DNA of 64,000 nucleotides from Methylobacterium sp. PvR107 (lineage in GTDB: Bacteria; Pseudomonadota; Alphaproteobacteria; Rhizobiales; Beijerinckiaceae): the NCBI RefSeq assembly GCF_017833295.1, contig NZ_JAFIBW010000001.1, forward strand, positions 3,052,001 to 3,116,000, read 5' to 3'. The first letter of the stretch is position 1; each line of letters begins with the position of its first letter. Positions 50,308 through 59,961 of the stretch are shown here, piece after piece. The notes under the pieces were generated by a model, which had not been told where the DNA came from, did not search any database, and saw only the letters and a list, made by a program, of their open reading frames with translations. A program made the position numbers and the translations under genes.

Positions 50308-51931
50308 GCCGAGGCGGTTTTACCTCTGGGTGCTTCCGGCACTCTGGTGTCTTGTACATTCGGCGACCCCGGCCTCCGCAGCGCCGCTCGACCGGGCGGC
50401 CTTCGCGGCGGATCTGTGCGGCGACGGCGCCGCGCAGGTCCGCGGGGCCGAGGGCCTCGTCCAGGCCGGCGGCGACCTGCCGGCGGACGATCTCGCCTTC
50501 GCAGGCCGGCTCCTCGGGGCGTTGGCCGAGCGCCGCCTGTCCTGCCGGGCGGAGGGCGCCGTCCTGCTCGACCGTCCGAGCGCATCAGAGGGGCGCGATG
50601 CGGTCAGCGGCGCGCCACGGCCGGTCGCGGAGGCGCGCGCACCGGTCCTCGGCCTGCGCCAGCGCGCCGCCCTCGAGACCGCGCGCGGCACCGTCGCGCT
50701 GCTGACGGGTGCGGATCCGGCCGCCCGCGGAGCCGGGCTGTCGGTCGTGGAGCGCCGCATCGCCACCGTCCCGGCGGCCGTGCTCGATCGGGCGCGGGAC
50801 GCCGAGACGGATCCCGCGCTGAAGGGGACGATCGCCGGGCTCGCGCAGGCGGCCGCCCTGTCGTCGCCCGATCCGGCCCGGCGCCGGGCGGCGATCGCCG
50901 CCGTGGCCGCGAGCCCGTCCGGGACCGCGCAGGCGCGGCTCGCGGCGCTCAAGAGCGATCCCGCCTACACCGCCGACCCGGCCTTCCGGGCCGCGCTCGA
51001 TGCCGGCCTCGCGCAGGTCTCCCGGGCGGTGGCGATCGGCGACGGCCTCGCGGTCGTCTACAACGGCCTGAGCTTCGCCAGCATCCTGTTCATGGCGGCG
51101 GCCGGGCTCGCGATCATCTTCGGGCTGATGGGCGTGATCAACCTCGCCCAGGGCGAGTTCATCATGCTCGGCGCCTACGCCACCTACGGCGTGCAGGAGG
51201 CCTTCCGCCGGCTCGCCCCGGGGCTGCTCGACCTGTACCTGTTCGCCGCCATTCCGGTCGCCTTCGGGGCGGTCGCCCTGGCGGGCATCGTCGTCGAGGC
51301 GCTGATCCTGCGCCACCTCTACCGGCGGCCGCTGATGAGCCTGCTCGCCACCTGGGCGGTGAGCCTGTTCCTGGTGAACCTCGTCCGCGTGACGGTCGGC
51401 ACCCAGAACCTGCAATTCGTCATGCCGGCCTATGTCAGCGGCGGGGTGCCGCTCTACGCCGACTTCGTCATGACCTGGAACCGCCTGTTCGCCATCGGCT
51501 TCGCGGCGGCGACCCTCGTCCTGACGCTGCTGATCCTGCGCCGCACCCCGCTCGGCCTCGACATCCGCGCCGTGACCCAGAACCGCGACATGGCCGCCTG
51601 CCTCGGCCTGCCGACCCGCCGGGTCGACCGCCTCGCCTTCGGGCTGGGCTCGGGCCTGGCCGGGCTCGCCGGGGTGGCTCTGTGCCCGATCTACAGCGTC
51701 AATCCCGGCATGGGCTCGGGCCTCATCGTCGACAGCTTCATGGTGGTGGTGCTCGGCGGCGTCGGCAGCCTCGTCGGGACCCTGGTGGCGGCCCTCGGGG
51801 TCGGCGGCGCCAACGTGCTGATCGAGCCGATCTCCGGCGCGGTCGCCGCCAAGGTGATCGTGCTCGTCGGCATCATCCTGTTCCTGCAGCGCCGGCCCGA
51901 GGGGCTGTTCGCGGTGCGGCGGCGGCGATGA
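50300..51931 (+). CDS. urtB: Urea ABC transporter permease UrtB
   Basis: A 543-residue permease with the N-terminal extension characteristic of UrtB. A signal-like helix (LWVLPALWCLVHSATPASAA) leads into a ~200-residue helical periplasmic domain, then a LivH-type membrane domain from ~245 with AGLAIIFGLMGVINLAQGEF, AVTQNRDMAACLGLPTRRVD and VVLGGVGSLVGTLVAALGVG. The start overlaps the end of urtA by 8 bases and the stop overlaps urtC (ATGA). It pairs with UrtC to form the channel. The role of the periplasmic extension is unknown. Confidence 0.9.
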   Translation: MAEPRRFYLWVLPALWCLVHSATPASAAPLDRAAFAADLCGDGAAQVRGAEGLVQAGGDLPADDLAFAGRLLGALAERRLSCRAEGAVLLDRPSASEGRDAVSGAPRPVAEARAPVLGLRQRAALETARGTVALLTGADPAARGAGLSVVERRIATVPAAVLDRARDAETDPALKGTIAGLAQAAALSSPDPARRRAAIAAVAASPSGTAQARLAALKSDPAYTADPAFRAALDAGLAQVSRAVAIGDGLAVVYNGLSFASILFMAAAGLAIIFGLMGVINLAQGEFIMLGAYATYGVQEAFRRLAPGLLDLYLFAAIPVAFGAVALAGIVVEALILRHLYRRPLMSLLATWAVSLFLVNLVRVTVGTQNLQFVMPAYVSGGVPLYADFVMTWNRLFAIGFAAATLVLTLLILRRTPLGLDIRAVTQNRDMAACLGLPTRRVDRLAFGLGSGLAGLAGVALCPIYSVNPGMGSGLIVDSFMVVVLGGVGSLVGTLVAALGVGGANVLIEPISGAVAAKVIVLVGIILFLQRRPEGLFAVRRRR

Positions 51932-53028
51932 GCGGCGGCGTGCAGACCGCCCTTGCCGCCCCCGCCGGACCGGCGCGGCGTGCCGTGCGCGATCCCCTGG
52001 TCGCGGGGCTCGTCGGGCTCTGCCTCACCGCGGCGGCGGGGCTCCTCGTGGCGTCCCCTGCCCCGTATCTCGTCAACGCCCTGGGCCAGCTCGCCGCCTT
52101 CGCGATCCTCGCCGTGTCGCTGGATCTGGTCTGGGGTTATCTCGGGATCCTCAGCCTCGGGCACGGGCTGTTCTTCGCCATCGGCGGCTATGTCTGCGCC
52201 ATGCACCTGCTGGCCCACGGCGCTGCCGTGACCGGCGTGCTGCCGGATTTCGTGCAGTTCATGGGCTGGAAGAGCCTGCCGGCCTATTGGGCCGGCCTCG
52301 ACCACGCGTCGTACGCGTTCGTCCTGGCGCTGGCGCTCGCCGGCCTCGTCGCCTTCGTGTTCGGGTTCGCCTCGTTCCGCTCGCGGGTCAACGGCGTCTA
52401 CTTCTCGATCATCAGCCAGGCGCTCGTCTACGTCGCGATGCTGCTGATGTACCGCAACGATACCGGGCTCGGCGGCAACAACGGCATGACCGGATTCCCG
52501 CTGCTGTTCGGCTGGCCGATGGGCTCGCCCGGCGTGGTCACGGGGCTCGCCGTCGCCGCCCTCCTGACGCTGGCGGCGGTGCTCGCCGGCACGCGGCTTC
52601 TCGTCGGCAGCGCGATCGGTCGGCGGATGCTCGCCTGCCGCGACGACGAGACCCGCCTGCGCACGCTGGGCTACAGCACCACCCGGCTGAAGCTCGGGAT
52701 CTGGTGCGTCTCGGCCATGATCGCGGCGCTCGCCGGCATCCTCTACGTGCCGCAGGTCGGCATCATCAACCCGCGGGTGCTGGCGCCCGACCTGTCCATC
52801 GAGATCGCCGTCTGGGTGGCGATCGGCGGGCTGGGACGGCTCGGCGGGGCGGTGATCGGCGCGATCCTCGTCAACGGCCTGAAGTTCTGGCTGAGCGCCG
52901 CGATGCCGGAGGCGTGGCCGTTCATCCTGTCCGGGCTGGTGCTGCTCGTGGTGCTGGTCCTGCCGAACGGGCTCCTCGACCTCGTGGACTGGCGCCGGCG
53001 CCCGACCTGGCTGCGGGGGACGCGATGA
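51928..53028 (+). CDS. urtC: Urea ABC transporter permease UrtC
   Basis: A 366-residue LivM-type permease with about nine helices. Typical blocks are DLVWGYLGILSLGHGLFFAI, GGYVCAMHLL, VNGVYFSIISQALVYVAMLL, NDTGLGGNNGMTGF and GIINPRVLAPDLSIEIAVWV. The NNGLT-like NNGMTGF segment is characteristic of UrtC. Start and stop overlap urtB and urtD by four bases each. Confidence 0.9.
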   Translation: MSGGVQTALAAPAGPARRAVRDPLVAGLVGLCLTAAAGLLVASPAPYLVNALGQLAAFAILAVSLDLVWGYLGILSLGHGLFFAIGGYVCAMHLLAHGAAVTGVLPDFVQFMGWKSLPAYWAGLDHASYAFVLALALAGLVAFVFGFASFRSRVNGVYFSIISQALVYVAMLLMYRNDTGLGGNNGMTGFPLLFGWPMGSPGVVTGLAVAALLTLAAVLAGTRLLVGSAIGRRMLACRDDETRLRTLGYSTTRLKLGIWCVSAMIAALAGILYVPQVGIINPRVLAPDLSIEIAVWVAIGGLGRLGGAVIGAILVNGLKFWLSAAMPEAWPFILSGLVLLVVLVLPNGLLDLVDWRRRPTWLRGTR

Positions 53029-53731
53029 CCGCCCTCGTGGTCGACGCTCTCACCGTCGCCTTCGGCCGGTTCACGGCGCTCGATGCCGTGTCGCTCGCCG
53101 TCGATCCCGGCGAGGTGCGGGCGGTGATCGGCCCGAACGGCGCCGGCAAGACCACGCTCCTCGACGTGATCTCGGGCGTCACCAAGCCGGTCTCCGGCCG
53201 GGTGATGCTCGGCGACCATATCGACCTGACCAAGCGCTCCGAGGCCGAGATCGCCCGGGCCGGCGTGCGGCGCAAGTTCCAGAAGCCCAGCGTCTTCCCG
53301 GCGCTCACCGTGCGCGAGAACCTGGAGATCGGCTGCGGCCCCGCCCTCAGCCCGCGCGAGCGCCCGGCGCGCATCGCCGCCGTGCTCGGCGAGATCGGCC
53401 TCGGCCCCCGCGCCGAGGTGCCGGCCGGCAGCCTCGCGCATGGCGAGAAGCAGTGGCTGGAGATCGGCATGGTGCTGGCCGCCGAGCCCGTGCTCCTCCT
53501 CCTCGACGAGCCCGTCGCCGGGCTCTCCGACGCCGAGACCGCCCAGACCGCCGCGCTGATCCGGAGCTTGCGCCGGCCGGACCGGGCGATCCTGGTGATC
53601 GAGCACGACATGGGCTTCGTCGAGGCCATCGCCGACCGGGTGACGGTGCTGCACGAGGGCCGCACGCTCTACGAGGGCAGCATGCAGGGCGCGCGGGGCG
53701 ATGCCCGGGTGATCGAGGTGTTCCTCGGCCG

Positions 53732-53735
<4 letters not shown>
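53025..53735 (+). CDS. urtD: Urea ABC transporter ATPase UrtD
   Basis: A 236-residue LivG-type ATPase. Walker A is GPNGAGKT (~38-45), the Q-loop lies in VRRKFQKPSVFPALTVRENL, the signature is LAHGEKQWLEIG, Walker B is LLLLDEPVAGLSD and the H-loop IEHDM. LAHGEKQ is the usual UrtD form of the signature and keeps its Gly, unlike the LivG part of the fused protein at 38515-40983. Overlaps urtC and urtE by four bases. Confidence 0.92.
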
Positions 53736-54445
<710 letters not shown>

Positions 54446-54465
54446 CGGACAAACCAGGAGCCGCC

Positions 54466-55428
54466 GTGCCGACCCATCACGAGATCCCCGCGACGCCCGA
54501 GACCATGGTGCTCGGCTATTTCGACGCCGCGCTCCCGCCCGTCCTCACCGTCGCGTCCGGCGACACCGTCACCCTGCACTCGCATCCGGCGGGCGGGCGC
54601 GAGTCGCTCCACCCCGATCCGGCCCGGGTGCCGCCCGACCTGCTCCACGCCCTCGACACCCTGGAGCGCGGCCCCGGCCCGCACTTCGTCACCGGCCCGG
54701 TCCACGTCGCGGGCGCCGAGCCCGGCGACATGCTGCAGGTCGACATCCTCGACCTGAAGTTCCGCCTCGACTGGGGCTTCGTGTCGATCCTGCCGCTCCT
54801 CGGCACCCTGCCGGACGAGTTCACCGAGTACGAGACCGTCCACGCCGACATCGACACCGCGCGCGGCCTCTGCCGCCTGCCCTGGGGCACGGAGCTGCCC
54901 CTCGACCCGTTCTTCGGCATCATGGGCACGGCCCCGCCTGCCACCTGGGGCCGGGTCGGCAGCCCGGTGCCCCGCGCCTTCGGCGGCAACATGGACAACA
55001 AGGAGCTGCGGGTCGGCACCACCCTCTACCTGCCGGTGTTCAACCCCGGCGGCGGCTTCTACGCGGGCGACGGCCACGGCGTGCAGGGCGATGGCGAGGT
55101 CTGCATCACCGCCCTGGAGACCGGGCTGACCGGCACGTTCCGGCTGACCGTCCGCAAGGACCTCCCGGGCGCGTGGCCCTTCGCCGAGACGCCCACCGAC
55201 CTGATGTCGATCGGCCTGCACGAGAGCCTCGACGAGGCGATGCGCCAGGCCGTGCGCGAGATGGTGCGCCTCGTCTGCGCGCGGACCAGCCTCACCCGGA
55301 ACCAGGCCTACATGCTGTGCTCGCTCGCCGGGAACCTGCGGATCACCCAGACGGTCGACGGCAACAAGGGCGTCCACATGCTGATGCCCAAGACAGCCCT
55401 CGCGTCGGCGCCGTCCGGAGCCGCTTGA
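54466..55428 (+). CDS. fmdA: Acetamidase/formamidase
   Basis: A 320-residue amidase of the FmdA/AmdA family, which hydrolyses formamide or acetamide to ammonia and the acid. Family features include TVTLHSHPAGGRESLHPD, GPVHVAGAEPGDMLQVDIL, ATWGRVGSPVPRAFGGNMDN, FNPGGGFYAGDGHGVQGDGE and QTVDGNKGVHMLMP. The start is GTG with AGGAG six bases upstream. It follows urtE by 20 bases, so the importer probably brings in its substrate. Products are ammonia and, for formamide, formate, which a methylotroph-like host could oxidise for energy. Confidence 0.92.
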   Translation: MPTHHEIPATPETMVLGYFDAALPPVLTVASGDTVTLHSHPAGGRESLHPDPARVPPDLLHALDTLERGPGPHFVTGPVHVAGAEPGDMLQVDILDLKFRLDWGFVSILPLLGTLPDEFTEYETVHADIDTARGLCRLPWGTELPLDPFFGIMGTAPPATWGRVGSPVPRAFGGNMDNKELRVGTTLYLPVFNPGGGFYAGDGHGVQGDGEVCITALETGLTGTFRLTVRKDLPGAWPFAETPTDLMSIGLHESLDEAMRQAVREMVRLVCARTSLTRNQAYMLCSLAGNLRITQTVDGNKGVHMLMPKTALASAPSGAA

Positions 55429-55456
55429 GCGCATGGCCGGCCGATGCAGACCCCTC

Positions 55457-55548
55457 CGTCCTTGCGAGCGCAGCGAAGCCATGCCGGGACACGCTCCGAC
55501 CTGAGAGGTCCCGCTGCCCCGGGTCGCTTCGCTGCGCGCGCGATGACG
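55457..55548. repeat. Intergenic inverted repeat
   Basis: CGTCCTTGCGAGCGCAGCGA and its inverted counterpart CGCTGCGCGCGCGATGACG (complement reads CGTCATCGCGCGCGCAGCG) flank ~44 bases. This is the pattern of short palindromic repeats scattered between genes in Methylobacterium-like genomes. It lies just after the formamidase gene and may form an mRNA hairpin. Confidence 0.5.
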
Positions 55549-55589
55549 GCGAGGGATCCCTCACCCGAAGCATCCAGACGGAGACCGCC

Positions 55590-55943
55590 TCAGTTCGCGC
55601 TGCGCCCGAAGGCGAACCGGCCGACACAGGCGTAGGCGCCGCGATGGTGCGGCGTCTGGCGCAGGCTCGTGTGCTCCGTCGTGGCCGGTGCCCCGCGCAC
55701 CGGCTGGACGAGCAGGGCCGCCCGAAGCCGCAGCACCTCCGCCCGGAGGCCGGCATTCTCCCGCTCGACCTGATCGAGCCGGGCCACTCCCGCTGGCTTC
55801 AGGCCGCCGAGGCGTCTTCGCCAGCGGTAGAAGGTGCCGAGCGAGATCCGGGCGCTCGCGCAGATCTCGGCGATGGGGATGCCACGCGCGGCCTCGTCGA
55901 GCAGGAAGGCGATCTCCTCATCGGTGTGCAGGGATCGACGCAT
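55590..55943 (-). CDS. IS3/IS911 OrfA-like helix-turn-helix protein, solitary
   Basis: A 117-residue protein. The N-terminal part (MRRSLHTDEEIAFLLDEAAR, GIPIAEICASARISLGTFYR, WRRRLGG) is a transposase-OrfA helix-turn-helix, followed by a leucine-zipper-like helix (ARLDQVERENAGLRAEVLRL). The C-terminal ~35 residues are not typical. No orfB with the DDE catalytic domain follows, so it is a remnant or a domesticated DNA-binding protein. No flanking inverted repeats were seen. Confidence 0.65.
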   Translation of the reverse strand: MRRSLHTDEEIAFLLDEAARGIPIAEICASARISLGTFYRWRRRLGGLKPAGVARLDQVERENAGLRAEVLRLRAALLVQPVRGAPATTEHTSLRQTPHHRGAYACVGRFAFGRSAN

Positions 55944-56141
55944 GCAGGATCTCCCGGTTCGGCAGCCTTGAGTCCACTCCGCGGCCGGGGTGCGAGCAAG
56001 AAGCGGACCGGCGACGTGTCCGTGCTGCGCAGCCCGCGATCCGGGCGGGCGCCGATCCGTTGACAGGCGTCCGGCGCCGCGGCAGGGCGGCCGAGGATCC
56101 GCGCGGCCGCAACCCGCGATCGCCGAGGAGGGGAACCCGCC

Positions 56142-56828
56142 ATGCGGTCAGGCTCGTCGAACCGGACGGCGGGGGAGGCGTCGGAGCCGGCGCGCGAGCC
56201 GGTCCTGTCGCAGGATCCGCACGCCGTCCGCGAGCCGCGCGAGAACAACCTCGAACGGGCGATCGGCCACGAAGTGCGCGAGCGCCGGAAACGCCTCGGC
56301 CTCACCTCCGCCGACCTCGCCGCAGCCACCGGCCTGTCGCCCGGCATGCTGTCGAAGATCGAGAACGGCAACATCTCGCCGTCCCTGACGACGCTGCAGC
56401 TGCTCGCCCAGGCGCTCGGCATGCCGATCACCGGCTTCTTCCGGCGCTACGAGGAGGTTCGCAACGCCGTCTTCGTCAAGGCCGGCGAAGGCGTCGAGCT
56501 GGAGCGGCGCGGCACCCGCGCCGGGCACCAGTACAACCTGCTCGGCCACATCCACGAGAACACCAGCGGGGTCACGGTCGAGCCGTACCTGATCACGCTC
56601 ACGACCGATTCGGACGTGTTCCCGACCTTCCAGCACGCGGGCCTGGAATTCCTCTACATGCTGGAGGGCGAGGTGCTGTACCGGCACGGGGACCGGCACT
56701 TCCACATGCAGCCGGGCGACAGCCTGTTCTTCGACGCCGACGCCCCGCACGGGCCGGCGGAGCTCTTGGTGCTGCCGGCCCGCTACCTCTCGGTGATCGC
56801 CTACCCGCAATCCGGGGGGGCGGACTGA
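56142..56828 (+). CDS. XRE-family regulator with C-terminal cupin domain
   Basis: A 228-residue regulator. After a ~35-residue disordered N-terminus comes the helix-turn-helix (HEVRERRKRLGLTSADLAAA, TGLSPGMLSKIENGNISPSL), then a cupin_2 sensor domain (~150-222) with FQHAGLEFLYMLEGEVLYRH, HMQPGDSLFFDADAPHGPAE. Regulators of this shape (e.g. PuuR-like) sense small amines or amino acids. AGGAGGGG seven bases before the ATG fixes the start. It directly precedes the glxBCD-glnT genes and probably controls them. Confidence 0.88.
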   Translation: MRSGSSNRTAGEASEPAREPVLSQDPHAVREPRENNLERAIGHEVRERRKRLGLTSADLAAATGLSPGMLSKIENGNISPSLTTLQLLAQALGMPITGFFRRYEEVRNAVFVKAGEGVELERRGTRAGHQYNLLGHIHENTSGVTVEPYLITLTTDSDVFPTFQHAGLEFLYMLEGEVLYRHGDRHFHMQPGDSLFFDADAPHGPAELLVLPARYLSVIAYPQSGGAD

Positions 56829-56839
56829 CCCGTCGTCAA

Positions 56840-56899
56840 TTCTTGAGAAGAAATCTTATTTCCTGACAGTTGATTCTCCGTTGCGAGACCGCCTATGCT
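56840..56899 (+). promoter_or_regulatory. Candidate promoter and operator of the glx operon
   Basis: TTGATT (56870-56875) and TATGCT (56894-56899) are 18 bases apart, a plausible housekeeping promoter ending 30 bases before the glxB ATG. Just upstream TTCTTGAGAA (56840-56849) is an inverted repeat with arms TTCT/AGAA in an AT-rich patch, a possible binding site for the adjacent XRE-cupin regulator. Confidence 0.4.
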
Positions 56900-56928
56900 C
56901 CGGGCGAACCCGCGACGGAGGTGGTGCC

Positions 56929-57837
56929 ATGTGCGGCATCGTCGGATTGTTCCTGAAGGACCCCGCCCTGGAGCCGCGGCTCGGCGCCCTGCTCGCCGAC
57001 ATGCTCGTCACCATGACGGATCGCGGTCCGGATTCGGCGGGCCTCGCGATCTACGGGCCGCCGACCCCCGGCCGCTCGAAGATCACCGTGCAGTCGGCTC
57101 AGGCCCTGGCGGATTTCCCCGCCCTGGAGCAGCGCCTCGCGGAGGCCTCCGGCGGCTCGGCGCGGGTGGCGGTGAAGAGTTCGCACGCGGTGATCACCGT
57201 CGCGTCCGACCGCCTCGACGCGACGCGAGACGCCCTCAAGGGCCTCTCGCCAGACCTGCGCGTGATGGGCGCGGGCGAGAGCGTCGAGATCTACAAGGAG
57301 GTCGGCCTGCCGAGGGACGTGGTGGCGCGCTTCGGCATCGCCCGGATGTCCGGCACCCACGGCATCGGCCACACCCGGATGGCGACGGAATCGGCCGTGA
57401 CCACGATGGGCGCGCACCCGTTCTCGACGGGGGCCGACCAGTGCCTCGTCCATAACGGCTCGCTGTCGAACCACAACAACCTGCGCCGGAGCCTCGCCCG
57501 CGACGGCATGGCTTTCGAGACCCAGAACGATTCCGAGGTCGCGGCCGCCTATCTCACGACCGCGATGGCGCGGGGCCGGGATCTCGGCGCGGCGCTCGCG
57601 GGGGCGCTGGAGGATCTCGACGGGTTCTTCACCTTCGTGGTCGGCACCAAGTCCGGCTTCGGCGTCCTGCGCGACCCGATCGCCTGCAAACCCGCGATCA
57701 TGGCCGAGACCGAGCGCTACGTCGCCTTCGGCTCGGAATACCGGGCGCTCGTCGGCCTGCCGGGGATCGAGACCGCCCGAATCTGGGAGCCCGAGCCGGC
57801 GACCGTCTACTTCTGGGATCAGCGGCAGGCCGCCTGA
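56929..57837 (+). CDS. glxB: Class II glutamine amidotransferase domain protein (GlxB / MgsA type)
   Basis: A 302-residue Ntn-type glutaminase subunit. The nucleophile is Cys2 (MCGIVGLF), with DRGPDSAGLAIYG, HTRMATESAVTTMGAHPF, LVHNGSLSNHNNLRR and NDSEVAAAYLTTAM as the glutamine pocket, and FGSEYRAL near the end. It supplies ammonia, or handles the gamma-glutamyl group, for its glutamate-synthase-like partners GlxC and GlxD. The same three-subunit set is N-methylglutamate synthase (MgsABC) in methylamine-using bacteria. GGAGG precedes the ATG by seven bases. First gene of the operon. Confidence 0.88.
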   Translation: MCGIVGLFLKDPALEPRLGALLADMLVTMTDRGPDSAGLAIYGPPTPGRSKITVQSAQALADFPALEQRLAEASGGSARVAVKSSHAVITVASDRLDATRDALKGLSPDLRVMGAGESVEIYKEVGLPRDVVARFGIARMSGTHGIGHTRMATESAVTTMGAHPFSTGADQCLVHNGSLSNHNNLRRSLARDGMAFETQNDSEVAAAYLTTAMARGRDLGAALAGALEDLDGFFTFVVGTKSGFGVLRDPIACKPAIMAETERYVAFGSEYRALVGLPGIETARIWEPEPATVYFWDQRQAA

Positions 57838-57863
57838 GCCGCCCTCACATCACGGATCCGTCC

Positions 57864-58544
57864 ATGCCCGTCTTCGATCTGGCGGCGACGCCCCTGCGCG
57901 CCCTGAACCAGGCCCTTCACGGCGTCGCCGCCGGCGCCAACGACACCGCTTTCGAGGTGCTGAACCCGCGGGGCCAGCACGCGGTGGCGGTCGGGATCGA
58001 CGGGCCCGTCTCCGTCACCGTGCGCGGCTCGGTGGGCTATTACTGCGCCGGCATGAACGACGGCGGCACCGTCACGGTGCAGGGCTCGGCGGGTCCCGGC
58101 GTCGCCGAGAACATGATGTCCGGCACGGTCGTGATCGAGGGCGACGCCTCGCAATATGCCGGAGCGACCGGGCGCGGCGGCCTCCTCGTCATCAAGGGCA
58201 ACGCGGCCTCGCGCTGCGGCATCTCCATGAAGGGCATCGACATCGTCGTGCACGGCTCGATCGGGCACATGTCGGCCTTCATGGGGCAGTCCGGATCCCT
58301 CGTGGTCCTGGGCGATGCCGGCGAGGCTTTGGGCGACTCGCTCTACGAGGCGAAGCTGTTCGTCCGCGGCAGCGTGAAGAGCCTCGGGGCCGACTGCATC
58401 GAGAAGCCGATGCGCCCCGAGCACCGCGCGTACCTCGCGGCCCTGCTCGACCGGGCCGGGGTCACGGACGTCCGGCCCGAGGCGTTCCGGCGCTACGGCT
58501 CGGCGCGCCAGCTCTACAGCTTCAACATCGACAACGCCTACTGA
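57864..58544 (+). CDS. glxC: Glutamate synthase GXGXG-domain protein (GlxC / MgsB type)
   Basis: A 226-residue protein equal to the C-terminal right-handed beta-helix of glutamate synthase. Repeated strands such as GSVGYYCAGMNDGGTVTVQG, GDASQYAGATGRGGLLVIKG and GSIGHMSAFMGQSGSLVVLG build the helix that in glutamate synthase holds the ammonia tunnel and domains together. It sits between the amidotransferase and FMN subunits in the operon, so the three form one split enzyme. Confidence 0.87.
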   Translation: MPVFDLAATPLRALNQALHGVAAGANDTAFEVLNPRGQHAVAVGIDGPVSVTVRGSVGYYCAGMNDGGTVTVQGSAGPGVAENMMSGTVVIEGDASQYAGATGRGGLLVIKGNAASRCGISMKGIDIVVHGSIGHMSAFMGQSGSLVVLGDAGEALGDSLYEAKLFVRGSVKSLGADCIEKPMRPEHRAYLAALLDRAGVTDVRPEAFRRYGSARQLYSFNIDNAY

Positions 58545-58558
58545 GCGGGAGACCGGGC

Positions 58559-59887
58559 ATGACCTACCAGAACCCGCCGATGCCGCCGCGCAAGTCGGCG
58601 ACCTTCGACGACCACACGATGGCGGAGATCCGCCGGGCCGCGGCCACCGGGATATACGACATCCGCGGCGGCGGCACGAAGCGCAAGCTCCCGCATCTCG
58701 ACGACCTGCTGTTCCTCGGCGCCTCGATGTCGCGCTATCCCCTGGAGGGCTACCGGGAGACCTGCGGGACCGGCGTCACCCTCGGCACGCGCTTTGCGAA
58801 GAAGCCGATCGCGTTGAAGATCCCGATCACCATCGCCGGCATGAGCTTCGGTTCCCTGTCCGCCAACGCCAAGGAGGCACTCGGCCACGGCGCGAGCCTG
58901 GCCGGCACCTCCACCACGACCGGCGACGGCGGCATGACCGACGAGGAGCGCGGCCATTCCGAGATCCTCGTCTACCAGTACCTGCCCTCCCGCTACGGCA
59001 TGAACCCGCGCGACCTCCGGCGCGCCGACGCCATCGAGGTGGTGGTCGGCCAGGGCGCGAAGCCCGGCGGCGGCGGCATGCTGCTCGGCCAGAAGATCTC
59101 CGACCGGGTCGCCGCCATGCGCGACCTGCCCCAGGGCATCGACCAGCGCTCCGCCTGCCGGCACCCGGACTGGACCGGCCCGGACGACCTCGAGATCAAG
59201 ATCGGCGAATTGCGCGAGATCACCGACTGGGAGAAGCCGATCTACGTGAAGGTCGGCGGCGCGCGGCCCTATTACGACACCGCGCTGGCCGCGAAGGCCG
59301 GGGCCGACGTCGTCGTCCTCGACGGCATGCAGGGCGGCACGGCGGCGACCCAGGACGTGTTCATCGAGCATGTCGGCCAGCCGACGCTGGCCTGTATCCG
59401 CCCCGCCGCGCAGGCGCTGCAGGATCTCGGCCTGCACCGGAGCGTGCAACTCGTGATCTCCGGCGGCATCCGCTCGGGCGCCGACGTCGCCAAGGCCATC
59501 GCGCTGGGGGCCGACGCGGTCTCGATCGGCACCGCGGCGCTCGTCGCCATCGGCGACAACGACCCGGCCTACGAGGAGGAGTACCGCAAGCTCGGCTCCA
59601 CCGCGGGCGCCTACGACGACTGGCACGAGGGCCGCGACCCCGCGGGCATCACCACGCAGGATCCCGAACTGGCGGCCCGCCTCGACCCGGTGCGCGCCGG
59701 CCGGAAGCTCGCCAATTACCTGAAGGTCATGACCCTGGAGGCGCAGACGATCGCCCGCGCCTGCGGCCACAACCACCTGCACAATCTGGAGCCCGAGGAT
59801 CTCGTGGCGCTGACGCTCGAGGCCGCCGCCATGGCCCGCGTGCCGCTGGCCGGCACCGACTGGTACCCGGGCAAAGCCGGCTTCTAG
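58559..59887 (+). CDS. glxD: FMN-binding glutamate synthase domain protein (GlxD / MgsC type) lacking Fe-S cysteines
   Basis: A 442-residue TIM-barrel FMN protein corresponding to the synthase core of glutamate synthase: MSFGSLSANAKEALGHGASL, GDGGMTDEERG, VVVGQGAKPGGGGMLLGQKI, VKVGGARPYYDTALAAKAGA, DGMQGGTAATQDVF, and VISGGIRSGADVAKAIALGA for the FMN phosphate. In glutamate synthases the segment before PAG/PVG-x-T-x-Q carries C-x5-C-x4-C, which binds a 3Fe-4S cluster. Here those positions read Ala349, Trp355 and Asp360, and only four scattered cysteines exist in the whole chain. Electron delivery must therefore differ from the standard enzyme. Confidence 0.88.
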   Translation: MTYQNPPMPPRKSATFDDHTMAEIRRAAATGIYDIRGGGTKRKLPHLDDLLFLGASMSRYPLEGYRETCGTGVTLGTRFAKKPIALKIPITIAGMSFGSLSANAKEALGHGASLAGTSTTTGDGGMTDEERGHSEILVYQYLPSRYGMNPRDLRRADAIEVVVGQGAKPGGGGMLLGQKISDRVAAMRDLPQGIDQRSACRHPDWTGPDDLEIKIGELREITDWEKPIYVKVGGARPYYDTALAAKAGADVVVLDGMQGGTAATQDVFIEHVGQPTLACIRPAAQALQDLGLHRSVQLVISGGIRSGADVAKAIALGADAVSIGTAALVAIGDNDPAYEEEYRKLGSTAGAYDDWHEGRDPAGITTQDPELAARLDPVRAGRKLANYLKVMTLEAQTIARACGHNHLHNLEPEDLVALTLEAAAMARVPLAGTDWYPGKAGF

Positions 59888-59961
59888 GGCCCTTCAACCC
59901 CGCCGGTCGCGCCGGTTCGGGCGCGGTCGGCACCCACCGACCCGCGCTCAGGGGGGCTGCC

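Noticed and set aside
55429..55590. CRISPR-like repeat after the formamidase gene
   Set aside because: Only one inverted pair is present, not regularly spaced direct repeats; it fits an intergenic palindromic element.
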